Source of the DNA: Clostridiales bacterium
GTDB taxonomy: Bacteria; Bacillota; Clostridia; Lachnospirales; Lachnospiraceae
Direction of reading: 5' to 3'
DNA length: 21,777 nucleotides
Assembly: GCA_018376135.1 (NCBI GenBank)
Contig: JAHABX010000036.1
Span: 1 to 21,777, forward strand
Of the stretch, positions 6,964-14,644 are shown piece by piece. Position 1 is the stretch's first letter. Every line of letters starts with the position of its first letter. Under the pieces are notes generated by a model that worked only from the letters and a program-made list of their open reading frames with translations, searched no databases and had not been told where the DNA came from. A program made the position numbers and the translations under genes.

Positions 6964-8556
6964 ATGGCAAATAGTGGAACTCCGTTATTGGAGATGAAAA
7001 ACGTGAAAAAGAGTTTCTTCGGGAACCAGGTCCTGACGGACATCAATCTGACTCTGGGTGAAGGCGAAGTTCTCGGTCTTGTGGGCGAGAATGGTGCAGG
7101 TAAGAGTACCTTAATGAAGATCCTGTTCGGCATGGACGTGATCAGGGAGACCGGCGGCTATGAAGGAGATATCCTGATCAATGGTGAAAAAGTCCAGTTT
7201 GCTACGCCTTTTGAGGCACTTGCTGCCGGCGTTGGTATGGTTCATCAGGAGTTTTCCTTGATTCCGGGCTTTACTGCCACGGAGAATATCCTCCTCAACA
7301 GAGAGGAGAAGAAGAAAAATGTGCTTTCCGAGATTTTCGGAGACCGCATGGATACCTTAGATCGTAAGAAGATGGACGAGAGGGCGGAGAAGGCCATTGA
7401 GAAGATGGGATTCGCCATTGATGCAGATATGTCCATCAATGATATGCCGGTCGGACATAAGCAGTTCACTGAGATCGCCAGAGAGCTCAGCAAAGATAAT
7501 CTGAAGCTTTTGATTCTGGACGAGCCGACGGCAGTATTGACTGAGAAAGAAGCAGATGCTCTTTTGGATTCCATCCGGAGTATGTCAGAAAAGGGCATTT
7601 CTGTTATATTTATTACCCATCGTCTGCATGAGATCCTTTCTGTCTGTGACAGAGTTCTCGTTATGCGTGATGGAAAAGTAGTTGAAAATGTTCGGTCCCA
7701 GGAGACCAATGTGACACAGATCACCAAATGGATGGTAGGCCGTGAGATGGGTTCCAAGACTGTGAATACAGATGCCAGAGGCGAAATGGATACCCGCACG
7801 ATCATGTCGATCCGCAGGCTCTGGGTGGACATGCCGGGAGAGACCGTGCGCAATGTCAATCTGGATATTAAGGAAGGTGAGATCCTGGGAATCGGCGGTC
7901 TTGCCGGACAGGGCAAGCTTGGTATTCCCAATGGCGTGATGGGACTCTATGAAGCGGGAGGAACGGTCGTGTTTGACGACAAAGAGATTCCGCTGAACAA
8001 CCCCAGAAGATGTCTGGATGAGTCTTTGGTGTTTGTTTCCGAGGACAGACGGGGAGTGGGACTTCTGCTGGACGAAAGTCTGGAGTGGAACGTTGCGTTC
8101 CCGGCTATGCAGGTACAGGGAAAATATCTGAAGGCATATCTGGGAGGTCTGGTCAAGTGCAGAGATGAAAAAGCGATCCGCGAGGTGACTCAGGAATATA
8201 TTGATATGCTGAAGGTGAAATGCACCAGCTCCAAGCAGAAGGCAAAGGAGCTTTCCGGTGGAAATCAGCAGAAGATCTGTCTTGCAAAAGCATTTGCCAT
8301 GGAGCCGAAGCTTCTGTTTGTATCAGAGCCGACCCGTGGTATCGACGTGGGTGCAAAAGCGCTGGTTCTGGATGCATTGAAGAAATTCAACCGGGAATAC
8401 GGCGTTACCGTTGTTGTGATCTCTTCTGAGCTGGAGGAGTTAAGACAGACCTGCGACAGAATCGCGATTGTTTCCGGTGGTAAAATTTCCGGTATACTTC
8501 CTGCCACGGAGCCGTCAGAAGACTTCGGTATGCTGATGGTCAGTCAGGTGAAATAA
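6964..8556 (+). CDS. Sugar-type ABC transporter ATP-binding protein (tandem cassettes)
   Basis: A 530-residue two-cassette ATPase of the RbsA/MglA/XylG type that would power the permeases at 8567 and 9634. Cassette 1 is intact: Walker A 'GENGAGKST' (41-49), Q-loop Q95, Walker B 'LLILDEP' (D186, E187) and switch H219; its signature 'PVGHKQ' is less canonical. Cassette 2 has Walker A-like 'GLAGQGKLG' (312-320, lacking the usual S/T), full signature 'LSGGNQQK' (430-437) and 'LLFVSEPTRGIDVG', with S454 where Asp is normal but E455 kept. Asymmetric cassettes are normal for this family. AGGGGA at 6948-6953 is the likely ribosome-binding site. The first permease starts 11 bases after the stop. Confidence 0.93.
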   Translation: MANSGTPLLEMKNVKKSFFGNQVLTDINLTLGEGEVLGLVGENGAGKSTLMKILFGMDVIRETGGYEGDILINGEKVQFATPFEALAAGVGMVHQEFSLIPGFTATENILLNREEKKKNVLSEIFGDRMDTLDRKKMDERAEKAIEKMGFAIDADMSINDMPVGHKQFTEIARELSKDNLKLLILDEPTAVLTEKEADALLDSIRSMSEKGISVIFITHRLHEILSVCDRVLVMRDGKVVENVRSQETNVTQITKWMVGREMGSKTVNTDARGEMDTRTIMSIRRLWVDMPGETVRNVNLDIKEGEILGIGGLAGQGKLGIPNGVMGLYEAGGTVVFDDKEIPLNNPRRCLDESLVFVSEDRRGVGLLLDESLEWNVAFPAMQVQGKYLKAYLGGLVKCRDEKAIREVTQEYIDMLKVKCTSSKQKAKELSGGNQQKICLAKAFAMEPKLLFVSEPTRGIDVGAKALVLDALKKFNREYGVTVVVISSELEELRQTCDRIAIVSGGKISGILPATEPSEDFGMLMVSQVK

Positions 8557-8566
8557 GGAGGATAAG

Positions 8567-9637
8567 ATGAATACAATTTCTGAAGAGAAGAAGGAAGCCG
8601 GACGGTTCCGCAGTTTCGTCAACAGCTACGGTCTGCCGAGACTGATCATTACCTGCTTTCTTCTGGCACTCTTTATTATGGCACCCTTTGTTGGGGCAGA
8701 CCCGTTCACTCAGCTTACAAATGTACTGAACCGTTTTGGATGGAACGCTGTCATGGTGCTTTCCATGGTTCCGATGATTCATTCCGGCTGCGGTCTGAAC
8801 TTCGGACTTCCGCTGGGTATTGTTTCCGGTCTTCTGGGAGCAACCATGTCCATTGAGTTTGGATTTACAGGAGGCGCAAGCTTCTTTGCGGCTATTCTGA
8901 TCGCAACACCGTTTGCACTTGTCCTGGGCACCGGTTACGGCTGGCTGCTTAACAAGATCAAGGGCGGAGAGATGATGATCGCTACCTATGTAGGTTTTTC
9001 TGCAGTATCCTTCATGTGTATGATGTGGATCCTGCTTCCGTACAAGAGCCCGAATATGGTATGGGGTCTGTCCGGTAAAGGTCTGCGTACGACCATTTCT
9101 CTGGAAGGTTATTATGCAGATGTATTGTCAGGATTTCTGCGGATCAATATCGGAAATCTTTCGATTCCGACCGGAAGTATCCTGTTCTTTGGCGTTCTGG
9201 CACTGGCAATGTGGATTTTCCTGCGTACCAAGACCGGTACGGCTATGACTGCTGTCGGATCCAACCCGGTTTTCGCAAAAGCAGCAGGCGTGAATGTGGA
9301 CAAGATGAGAATGCTTTCTGTTATTATGTCCACCTGGCTGGGTGCAGTTGGTATCCTGGTGTATGAGCAGGGCTTTGGTTTTGTACAGATCTATATGGCG
9401 CCGTTCTATATGGCACTTCCGGCTGTATCTGCGATTCTGATCGGTGGAGCCAGCGTAAACAAGGCATCGATCAGCAATGTAATTATTGGTACATTTTTGT
9501 TCCAGGGTATTGTAACCATGACTCCTACCATTATGAATTCTGCGATTCATATGGATATGAGTGAGGTTATCCGAATCATTGTTTCACAGGGTATGATTCT
9601 GTACGCTCTGACCAGAAAAACGGAGGGAGCAAAATGA
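8567..9637 (+). CDS. ABC transporter permease (BPD_transp_2 family), first subunit
   Basis: A 356-residue integral membrane protein with eight or nine hydrophobic helices, of the branched-chain amino acid/ribose permease family (RbsC-like). Visible family features are 'GLNFGLPLGIVSG' in the first third, a cytoplasmic coupling segment near 'KTGTAMTAVGSNPVFAKAAG', and the late 'ILIGGASVNKASISNVIIGT'. AAGGAGG just after the ATPase stop is the ribosome-binding site. Its stop overlaps the start of the second permease (ATGA at 9634-9637), pointing to translational coupling and a heterodimeric channel. Confidence 0.92.
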   Translation: MNTISEEKKEAGRFRSFVNSYGLPRLIITCFLLALFIMAPFVGADPFTQLTNVLNRFGWNAVMVLSMVPMIHSGCGLNFGLPLGIVSGLLGATMSIEFGFTGGASFFAAILIATPFALVLGTGYGWLLNKIKGGEMMIATYVGFSAVSFMCMMWILLPYKSPNMVWGLSGKGLRTTISLEGYYADVLSGFLRINIGNLSIPTGSILFFGVLALAMWIFLRTKTGTAMTAVGSNPVFAKAAGVNVDKMRMLSVIMSTWLGAVGILVYEQGFGFVQIYMAPFYMALPAVSAILIGGASVNKASISNVIIGTFLFQGIVTMTPTIMNSAIHMDMSEVIRIIVSQGMILYALTRKTEGAK

Positions 9638-10773
9638 AAAACGATATGAAGGAAAAGAATATTTTCAAGAGGATCCTTAGATTCGTCGGAGATAACCCCG
9701 TACCTTTTATGTTTATTTTAATCTGTGCGGTATGTATTCCGGTATCCGGATTTTCACCGGGTTATCTTGTGAATGAGATCATGACGCGTGTGGGAAGAAA
9801 TACCTTCCTGATTCTCTGCCTCCTGATTCCGATCATGGCAGGTATGGGTCTGAACTTTGGTATGACACTGGGAGCCATGGCGGGCGAGATCGCATTGATC
9901 TTTGTGGCGGACTGGCAGATCTACGGCATTCCGGGTGTGATCCTGGCTATGATCCTTTCCATTCCATTCTCTGTTCTGCTTGGTGTTTTCTGCGGAAAGA
10001 TTTTGAACATGGCAAAGGGCAGAGAGATGATCACCAGCTATATCATCAGCTATTTTATGAATGGTGTATATCAGCTTGTGGTGTTGTATATGATGGGATC
10101 CATCATCCCGATCATTCATTCTTCCATTAAGCTGCCCCGTGGCTACGGTATCCGTAATACGGTCAGCCTTCTGAACATGAGACAGTGTCTGGACAATGCG
10201 CTGAGCATCACGGTGGGTGGTGTGAAGATTCCGGTTCTGACGTTTGTCCTGATCGGACTTTTGTGTCTGTTCATTATCTGGTTCCGCAAGACCAAGCTTG
10301 GACAGGATATGCGTGCCGTCGGACAGGATATGCAGGTTGCCCGTGATGCCGGTATCAATGTGGAGCGTACACGTATTATCTCCATCGTGATCTCTACGGT
10401 GCTGGCAGGCTTCGGTATGGTTATTTATCTGCAGAATATGGGTAACTTCCCAACCTACAGTGCACATACACAGATCGGTATGTTCTGTATTGCGGCATTG
10501 CTGGTCGGCGGTGCTTCTGTAGACCGGGCATCTATCGGAAATGTGTTCCTGGGTGTATTTCTGTTCCATCTGATGTTTATCGTGGCTCCGGCTACCGGAA
10601 CAAAGATTACCGGAGATTCCATGATCGGTGAATATTTCCGTGTATTTGTATCCTACGGCGTTATCACAGTTGCCCTGGCAATGTATGAGACGAAAAAGCG
10701 TAAGATGAAGAGCAAAGTGGGACAGGAACTGCAGGAGGCACAGAAGCTGGAGGAGGAAAAGGAGCATGAATAA
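9634..10773 (+). CDS. ABC transporter permease (BPD_transp_2 family), second subunit
   Basis: A 379-residue membrane permease homologous to its upstream partner: it shares 'GLNFGMTLGAMAG', a coupling segment near 'KLGQDMRAVGQDMQVARDAG' and 'LLVGGASVDRASIGNVFLGV'. It differs by a long charged C-terminal tail (about residues 350-379, rich in K and E) that would lie in the cytoplasm. Together the two subunits should form the translocation path for the ligand of the DUF3798 lipoprotein. The last eight bases overlap the start of the small protein gene at 10766. Confidence 0.92.
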   Translation: MKNDMKEKNIFKRILRFVGDNPVPFMFILICAVCIPVSGFSPGYLVNEIMTRVGRNTFLILCLLIPIMAGMGLNFGMTLGAMAGEIALIFVADWQIYGIPGVILAMILSIPFSVLLGVFCGKILNMAKGREMITSYIISYFMNGVYQLVVLYMMGSIIPIIHSSIKLPRGYGIRNTVSLLNMRQCLDNALSITVGGVKIPVLTFVLIGLLCLFIIWFRKTKLGQDMRAVGQDMQVARDAGINVERTRIISIVISTVLAGFGMVIYLQNMGNFPTYSAHTQIGMFCIAALLVGGASVDRASIGNVFLGVFLFHLMFIVAPATGTKITGDSMIGEYFRVFVSYGVITVALAMYETKKRKMKSKVGQELQEAQKLEEEKEHE

Positions 10774-11230
10774 GAAAAGAACTTTTCTGATCAGAGCACT
10801 GGCAGTCCTCGTTCTTTTGGTGATTGCCGGCATTATGCTGGTCATTGGAAGAGGACATACGATTTATTTTGACAACAAGACAATGGAATATAATGGAACT
10901 ACCGTAGAAGCTCTTTACAAAGTAGAAGTAACAGTAAAGGGTGAAAGAGTTGCCAAGCTGTACGAAAGAGACCGTGGTATGGCTCCCTGCATGGGACAGA
11001 GCTTTGAGATGACTCTGGAGGTCATTGAGGAAAAGGGCGGAGAGGCAAGCGCTTACGATATTTCCATGGCAGTTCCATACAATATGGACGGCATTGTTCT
11101 CAATATTCCGGCGCTTCTGGAAGGACTTCCGGAAGAGGCATATCAGTCTGAGTTCGTTCCGGTTATTACGGAGGAAGAAGAGGAAGAAGAGATCATTACG
11201 GACGAGTTTGAAAACATGGGTGATTTCTAA
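10766..11230 (+). CDS. Small membrane-anchored protein with acidic tail, co-encoded with the DUF3798 transporter
   Basis: A 154-residue protein with one N-terminal membrane helix (about 9-28, 'IRALAVLVLLVIAGIMLVIG') preceded by basic residues, so the remainder should lie outside the cytoplasm. Residues 30-125 look like a small strand-rich domain ('HTIYFDNKTMEYNGTTVEAL', 'KVEVTVKGERVAKL', 'FEMTLEVIEEKGG'). Residues 135-150 are an acidic run of seven E followed by further D/E. The start overlaps the second permease gene by eight bases, behind GGAGGAAAAGGAG, so it is made with the transporter. I do not know a function. It may belong to a family annotated as DUF6672, but that is a weak recollection. 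An accessory subunit of the transporter is the natural inference. Confidence 0.8.
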   Translation: MNKKRTFLIRALAVLVLLVIAGIMLVIGRGHTIYFDNKTMEYNGTTVEALYKVEVTVKGERVAKLYERDRGMAPCMGQSFEMTLEVIEEKGGEASAYDISMAVPYNMDGIVLNIPALLEGLPEEAYQSEFVPVITEEEEEEEIITDEFENMGDF

Positions 11231-11287
11231 GCGGATATATTTGCGCATGCAGATATCACCGGACATGAAAGTCAGTTGGGTCAAAAG

Positions 11288-11328
11288 GACCGGGCAGTAC
11301 ATGCGGCATGTACCGACCCGGTCTTTTT
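11288..11328. terminator. Bidirectional terminator between the transporter operon and glnA
   Basis: Two nested perfect helices: GACCGGG (11288-11294) with CCCGGTC (11317-11323), and inside it GTACATG with CATGTAC around a CGG loop. TTTTT follows on the + strand, and AAAA at 11283-11286 gives a U-run on the - strand, so it can serve both converging operons. Confidence 0.88.
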
Positions 11329-11333
11329 CTATC

Positions 11334-12764
11334 TTACAGATCGTAATATTTTGAAAATTCAGCTGGATGGGGAATCTGGGAGATCTCCAGACTCTCCTTC
11401 CGTTTGCGCTCCAGCCAGATCTCTATCAGACGTTCGGGGAATACGCCTCCGGCAGTCAGATAGTCGTGGTCTGCTTCCAGCGCATCCAGCGCCTCGTCCA
11501 GCGTCCTGGGAAGTGACTGGATCTTTGCCTGCTCCTCCTTCGACAGGTGGTACAGGTTGTAATCATAAGGGCCCCAGCCATTGGCTGACGGATCGATCCG
11601 GTTCTTGATGCCGTCCAGACCGGCCATAAGGATAGCTGCATATGCATAGTAGGGATTGGCGGTGGCATCCGGGTTGCGTAGCTCAAAGCGCTTTGCTTTC
11701 GGTGATTTTGCGTAGGCAGGAATACGGATCACGGCACTTCGGTTGGAGGTGGCGTAGCCAATGGTCACAGGGGCCTCGTAGCCCGGTACAAGGCGTTTGA
11801 AGGAGTTGGTGGACGGATTGGTAAATGCGCACAGGGAAGCAACATGCTTTAAAAGCCCTCCCATAAAATAATGGGCTGTCTGGCTGAGACCTGAATAGCC
11901 GTTCTCATCATAGAAGATGGGCTCTCCATCCTTCATAAGAAGCATATGTACGTGCATTCCGTTGCCGGCCTCCTTATAAAGGGGCTTCGGCATAAAGGTG
12001 GCGGTTTTGCCGTCCTGTACGGCTGCGTTCTTGATGATGTATTTAATGATCAGGGTCTTGTCAGCCATATCCACCATATCACCCAGTTCTACTTCGATCT
12101 CCATCTGACCGGAACCGCCCACTTCATGATGGTGGTATTTGACGTCGATGCCCCAGTCCTCCATGTACATGCACATCCGGCTTCTTAAACTGTAGGCAAT
12201 GTCATGGGGCGCTGCAATGTGGTATCCGCCGGTCCTGGGCACCTGATATCCGGTATTGTCCGGTGATTCCTTTCCGCTGTTCCAGGCTGCCTGACGGGTG
12301 TCGATGGTAAAGGACGTCTTCTGCGGGTCGGTCATGTAGCTGACATTGTCAAATAAATGAAATTCAAATTCCGGTCCGATGAGCATCTCGTCTGCGATGT
12401 TTTCGGATCTCATATATTCCATTGCCCGCAGGCTTACATTTCTCGGATACTGGTCAAAGGGCGTATTTTCCTCTTCCCCGATGACATAGACATTTCCGCA
12501 CATGGTCAGAGTGGGAACGTCTGTAAATGGATCCACGACTGCGGTGGCAGGATCCGGAATAAAGACCATATCACTTTTTTCTACCGGTGCATATCCGTAG
12601 TTGGAGCCGTCGAATCCGATTCCGTAGACGAAGATCTCCTCGTTGAACCGTTCTGCGGGTATGGTGATATGCCGCCATCTTCCGTCCAGATCGGTCATCT
12701 TAAAGTCGATCATGCGGATTCCCTTTTCGCTGCATAATTTCTGAATATCGATGCTGTTTGTCAT
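11334..12764 (-). CDS. glnA: Glutamine synthetase, type I
   Basis: A 476-residue enzyme that makes glutamine from glutamate, ammonia and ATP in the cytoplasm. Family landmarks are present: 'GIGFDGSNYGYAPVEKSDM' (usually GSS, here GSN), 'IGPEFEFHLF', 'GNGMHVHMLL' (usually GSGMH), 'TNSFKRLVPGYEAP', 'NRSAVIRIP' and 'RFELRNPDATANPYYAYAA'. A tyrosine in 'NLYHLSKEE' sits where the adenylylated tyrosine of enteric enzymes lies, but the context differs and I make no claim of adenylylation. The start is placed at 12764 because GGAGGGG (12777-12771 on the - strand) precedes it; the upstream ATG at 12779 overlaps that site. It is monocistronic, with the terminator at 11288-11328 and a hairpin-rich leader upstream. 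Confidence 0.95.
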   Translation of the reverse strand: MTNSIDIQKLCSEKGIRMIDFKMTDLDGRWRHITIPAERFNEEIFVYGIGFDGSNYGYAPVEKSDMVFIPDPATAVVDPFTDVPTLTMCGNVYVIGEEENTPFDQYPRNVSLRAMEYMRSENIADEMLIGPEFEFHLFDNVSYMTDPQKTSFTIDTRQAAWNSGKESPDNTGYQVPRTGGYHIAAPHDIAYSLRSRMCMYMEDWGIDVKYHHHEVGGSGQMEIEVELGDMVDMADKTLIIKYIIKNAAVQDGKTATFMPKPLYKEAGNGMHVHMLLMKDGEPIFYDENGYSGLSQTAHYFMGGLLKHVASLCAFTNPSTNSFKRLVPGYEAPVTIGYATSNRSAVIRIPAYAKSPKAKRFELRNPDATANPYYAYAAILMAGLDGIKNRIDPSANGWGPYDYNLYHLSKEEQAKIQSLPRTLDEALDALEADHDYLTAGGVFPERLIEIWLERKRKESLEISQIPHPAEFSKYYDL

Positions 12765-12812
12765 GTAAATCCCCTCCATAATTTTTCTGACTGCTACACC
12801 TGTATTTTACCA

Positions 12813-12874
12813 TGACCGCGGGCGGTCACGGTGTCTCCGGCGGATGCGCCGGACTTTCTGCGGTTCCGCAGAAA
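12813..12874. repeat. Three consecutive palindromes in the glnA leader
   Basis: Three perfect inverted repeats lie side by side: TGACCGC/GCGGTCA (12813-12828, 2-base centre), TCCGGCG-GATG-CGCCGGA (12836-12853), and TTTCTGCGG-TT-CCGCAGAAA (12855-12874). They lie between the probable glnA promoter and its start codon, so they would be in the mRNA leader. None is followed by a clear U-run. Confidence 0.7.
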
Positions 12875-12886
12875 TCCGATGCGCAA

Positions 12887-12910
12887 GTATAATGCCTTTC
12901 GACATTATAC
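12887..12910 (-). promoter_or_regulatory. Palindromic promoter element upstream of glnA
   Basis: GTATAATG at 12887-12894 and CATTATAC at 12903-12910 form a perfect 8-bp inverted repeat with an 8-base spacer. Each arm carries TATAAT, one on each strand. The - strand copy (12909-12904) is a suitable -10 box for glnA; a -35 box is poor (TCCACT at best), suggesting activator dependence. Confidence 0.5.
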
Positions 12911-12944
12911 CATATTCTGAAGAAAAAGTGGACAGAAAAGGAGC

Positions 12945-12973
12945 TTGCATGGAACAGAAACAGTCATTATAAT
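12945..12973 (+). promoter_or_regulatory. Promoter of the GNAT gene
   Basis: TTGCAT at 12945-12950, a 17-base spacer and a perfect TATAAT at 12968-12973; transcription would begin about 26 bases before the GNAT start codon. Confidence 0.65.
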
Positions 12974-13005
12974 AGGTCTGATAAAAGATTTGTGAGGAAC
13001 AGCAT

Positions 13006-13533
13006 ATGATCAGAAAAGCATTGGAAAAAGACATTGATCCGGTTGCCGGAATCTATGAAGCGATCCTGGACAATGAAGAGGCAGGGAAGAGCTGTATCGG
13101 CTGGGCACGGGGAGTGTACCCCACCAGGCGGACCGCAGCGGATGCGGTGAGGAAAGGGACTTTATTTGTCTGCGAAGAAGAGGGAAGGATCGTTGCTGCG
13201 GCGAAGATCGACCAGAATCAGGTCCCGGAGTATGCGGACTGTCAGTGGGAATACGAAGCCCCGGACTGTGAGGTCATGGTGCTTCATACACTGGTGGTGG
13301 ATCCGGCATGCCCGCACAGAGGACACGGCAGGGCATTTGTCCGTTTCTATGAGCAGTATGCGCTTTCCAACGGCTGCCGTTACCTGAGAATGGATACGAA
13401 TGCCAAAAATGCCGTTGCACGGGGGATGTATGAAAAGCTGGGATACCGGGAACAGGGGATCGTACCATGCGTATTTAACGGGATTCAGGGAGTACAGCTG
13501 GTGTGTCTTGAGAAAAAATTAGAGATTTTTTGA
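13006..13533 (+). CDS. GNAT-family N-acetyltransferase
   Basis: A 175-residue acetyltransferase of the GNAT fold. Acetyl-CoA-binding motif A is visible as 'HTLVVDPACPHRGHGRAFVR' (residues about 94-113), where R-G-H-G-R-A gives the pyrophosphate-binding turn; motif B is the late 'NAVARGMYEKLGYREQG', typical of the C-terminal half. It would transfer an acetyl group from acetyl-CoA to an amine on a small molecule or protein; the substrate cannot be read from the sequence. The start has GAGG at 12994-12997. It has its own promoter and no obvious partner; purC follows with a separate promoter. Confidence 0.9.
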   Translation: MIRKALEKDIDPVAGIYEAILDNEEAGKSCIGWARGVYPTRRTAADAVRKGTLFVCEEEGRIVAAAKIDQNQVPEYADCQWEYEAPDCEVMVLHTLVVDPACPHRGHGRAFVRFYEQYALSNGCRYLRMDTNAKNAVARGMYEKLGYREQGIVPCVFNGIQGVQLVCLEKKLEIF

Positions 13534-13547
13534 AAAAAAGCTCGCAA

Positions 13548-13576
13548 TTGGAAGAAAAATGTTGTATATATAAAAT
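13548..13576 (+). promoter_or_regulatory. Promoter of purC
   Basis: TTGGAA at 13548-13553, a 17-base spacer and TAAAAT at 13571-13576. The leader of about 60 bases is too short for a purine riboswitch and shows only a small possible hairpin (GCTGA 13590-13594 with TCAGC 13608-13612). Confidence 0.65.
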
Positions 13577-13642
13577 ATGACTGAACTGCGCTGATATGGT
13601 TAGCGGCTCAGCAACATTCAAAAACAAAGGAGTCAGATAAAG

Positions 13643-14326
13643 ATGGAAAAACTTTATACAGGTAAGACCAAAGACGTGTTCAAACTGGATAATGGCAATG
13701 TATTGCTCAAGTTCAAGGATGACTGTACAGGAAAAGACGGAAAATTCGATCCGGGCGAGAACGCAGTGGGACTGACCATTGAAGGAATCGGTAAAGAGAA
13801 TCTGAAAACATCCGTTTATTATTTTGAGATGCTGAAGGCAGCAGGTGTAAAGACCCACTATGTAAGCGCTGATGTGGAGAATGCAACCATGGAGGTTCTT
13901 CCGGCAACTGTTTTCGGTCATGGACTGGAAGTTATCTGCCGTCTGGTGGCAACTGGAAGCTTTATCCGCCGTTATGGTGAGTATATGGAGGATGGCACAA
14001 GAATCGAGGGCGGCTATGTGGAGACGACCTTCAAGGATGATGCAAAGGGCGATCCTCTGGTAACCAAGGATGCACTGGCAGTGCTCGGTGTTATGAGCGA
14101 GGCAATGTATGACAGCATGAAGGAGCAGACTCTTGCGATCACGAAGATCGTAGCAGATGACCTTGCCAGGAAGGGGCTGGATCTGTACGACATTAAGTTC
14201 GAGTTCGGCTACAGCGAGAATGGAGAGGTTATCCTGATCGATGAGATTGCCAGCGGCAATATGAGAGTATACAAGGACGGCAAGATCGTAGATCCCATGG
14301 ATCTGACGGCTATGATCCTTGGCTAA
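13643..14326 (+). CDS. purC: Phosphoribosylaminoimidazole-succinocarboxamide synthase
   Basis: A 227-residue SAICAR synthetase, the purine-biosynthesis step joining aspartate to CAIR with ATP. It carries the family opening 'KLYTGKTKDVF', 'LLKFKDDCTGKDG', 'GLEVICRLVATGSFIRRYG' and the late 'LYDIKFEFGYSENGEVILID', followed by 'EIASGNMRVYKDG'. The length is normal for a stand-alone bacterial PurC. AAGGAG lies about ten bases before the ATG. The gene stands alone between its own promoter and a strong terminator; no other pur gene is in the window, unlike the usual purine operon. Confidence 0.94.
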   Translation: MEKLYTGKTKDVFKLDNGNVLLKFKDDCTGKDGKFDPGENAVGLTIEGIGKENLKTSVYYFEMLKAAGVKTHYVSADVENATMEVLPATVFGHGLEVICRLVATGSFIRRYGEYMEDGTRIEGGYVETTFKDDAKGDPLVTKDALAVLGVMSEAMYDSMKEQTLAITKIVADDLARKGLDLYDIKFEFGYSENGEVILIDEIASGNMRVYKDGKIVDPMDLTAMILG

Positions 14327-14344
14327 TAGAAGAGATTTTTACAG

Positions 14345-14382
14345 GAACGTATCACCGGAAATGGTGGTGCGTTCTTTTTTTT
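14345..14382 (+). terminator. Intrinsic terminator of purC
   Basis: A 12-bp stem (GAACGTATCACC with GGTGGTGCGTTC, two wobbles), a 6-base loop and eight T's. Confidence 0.92.
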
Positions 14383-14418
14383 CATTCATAGGAAATTACG
14401 GCCTATGAATGAAAAAAA
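14376..14418. repeat. Perfect 17-bp inverted repeat
   Basis: Seven T's plus CATTCATAGG (14376-14392), a 9-base centre, then CCTATGAATG plus seven A's (14402-14418). The T-run is shared with the purC terminator. It may act as a terminator on the opposite strand or as the edge of the composite palindromic element that follows. Confidence 0.8.
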
Positions 14419-14420
14419 CG

Positions 14421-14509
14421 CTCCGCTATGGATCGCACTGCGGCGGACAGGAATTATGTCGCTTTGCGACCCGCCGCAGGCGGAGAATCCCGCAAGCGGG
14501 ATTCTTTTT
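14421..14509. repeat. Composite nested palindromic intergenic element
   Basis: Between purC and rnfC lies a stack of perfect inverted repeats: CTCCGC (14421) with GCGGAG (14480-14485), CTGCGGCGG (14438-14446) with CCGCCGCAG (14471-14479), GTCGC-TTT-GCGAC (14458-14470), and GAATCCCGC-AA-GCGGGATTC (14485-14504) followed by TTTTT. A further AT-rich pair, ATTCTTTTT/AAAAAGAAT, spans 14501-14521. The GC-rich stretch contrasts with AT-rich flanks. It has the look of a dispersed REP/MITE-like element. No gene is seen between 14327 and 14644 apart from these structures and the promoter below. Confidence 0.75.
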
Positions 14510-14549
14510 AGAAAAAAGAATTCTTCCAGAAAAAACATAAAATAAAGCA

Positions 14550-14578
14550 TTGTAAAGCGTGGGAAAATATGATATATT
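14550..14578 (+). promoter_or_regulatory. Promoter of the rnf-like operon
   Basis: TTGTAA at 14550-14555, a 17-base spacer and TATATT at 14573-14578, about 66 bases before the rnfC start codon. Confidence 0.65.
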
Positions 14579-14644
14579 ATCGCAAGTGCGTCAATATTTT
14601 AACAAAGTATGAAGCTGCCATAAACAAATGGAGGAGAACAGGGT

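Noticed and set aside
9754..10845. A 363-codon open frame antisense to the second permease
   Set aside because: Product is His/Gln/Thr-rich with no family resemblance and lies opposite a certain membrane protein gene.
12813..12874. ANTAR-type tandem hexaloop motif in the glnA leader
   Set aside because: Loops are 2-4 bases, not the paired six-base loops that ANTAR regulators need.
13577..13642. Purine riboswitch upstream of purC
   Set aside because: The leader after the predicted start is about 60 bases and lacks the three-helix aptamer core.
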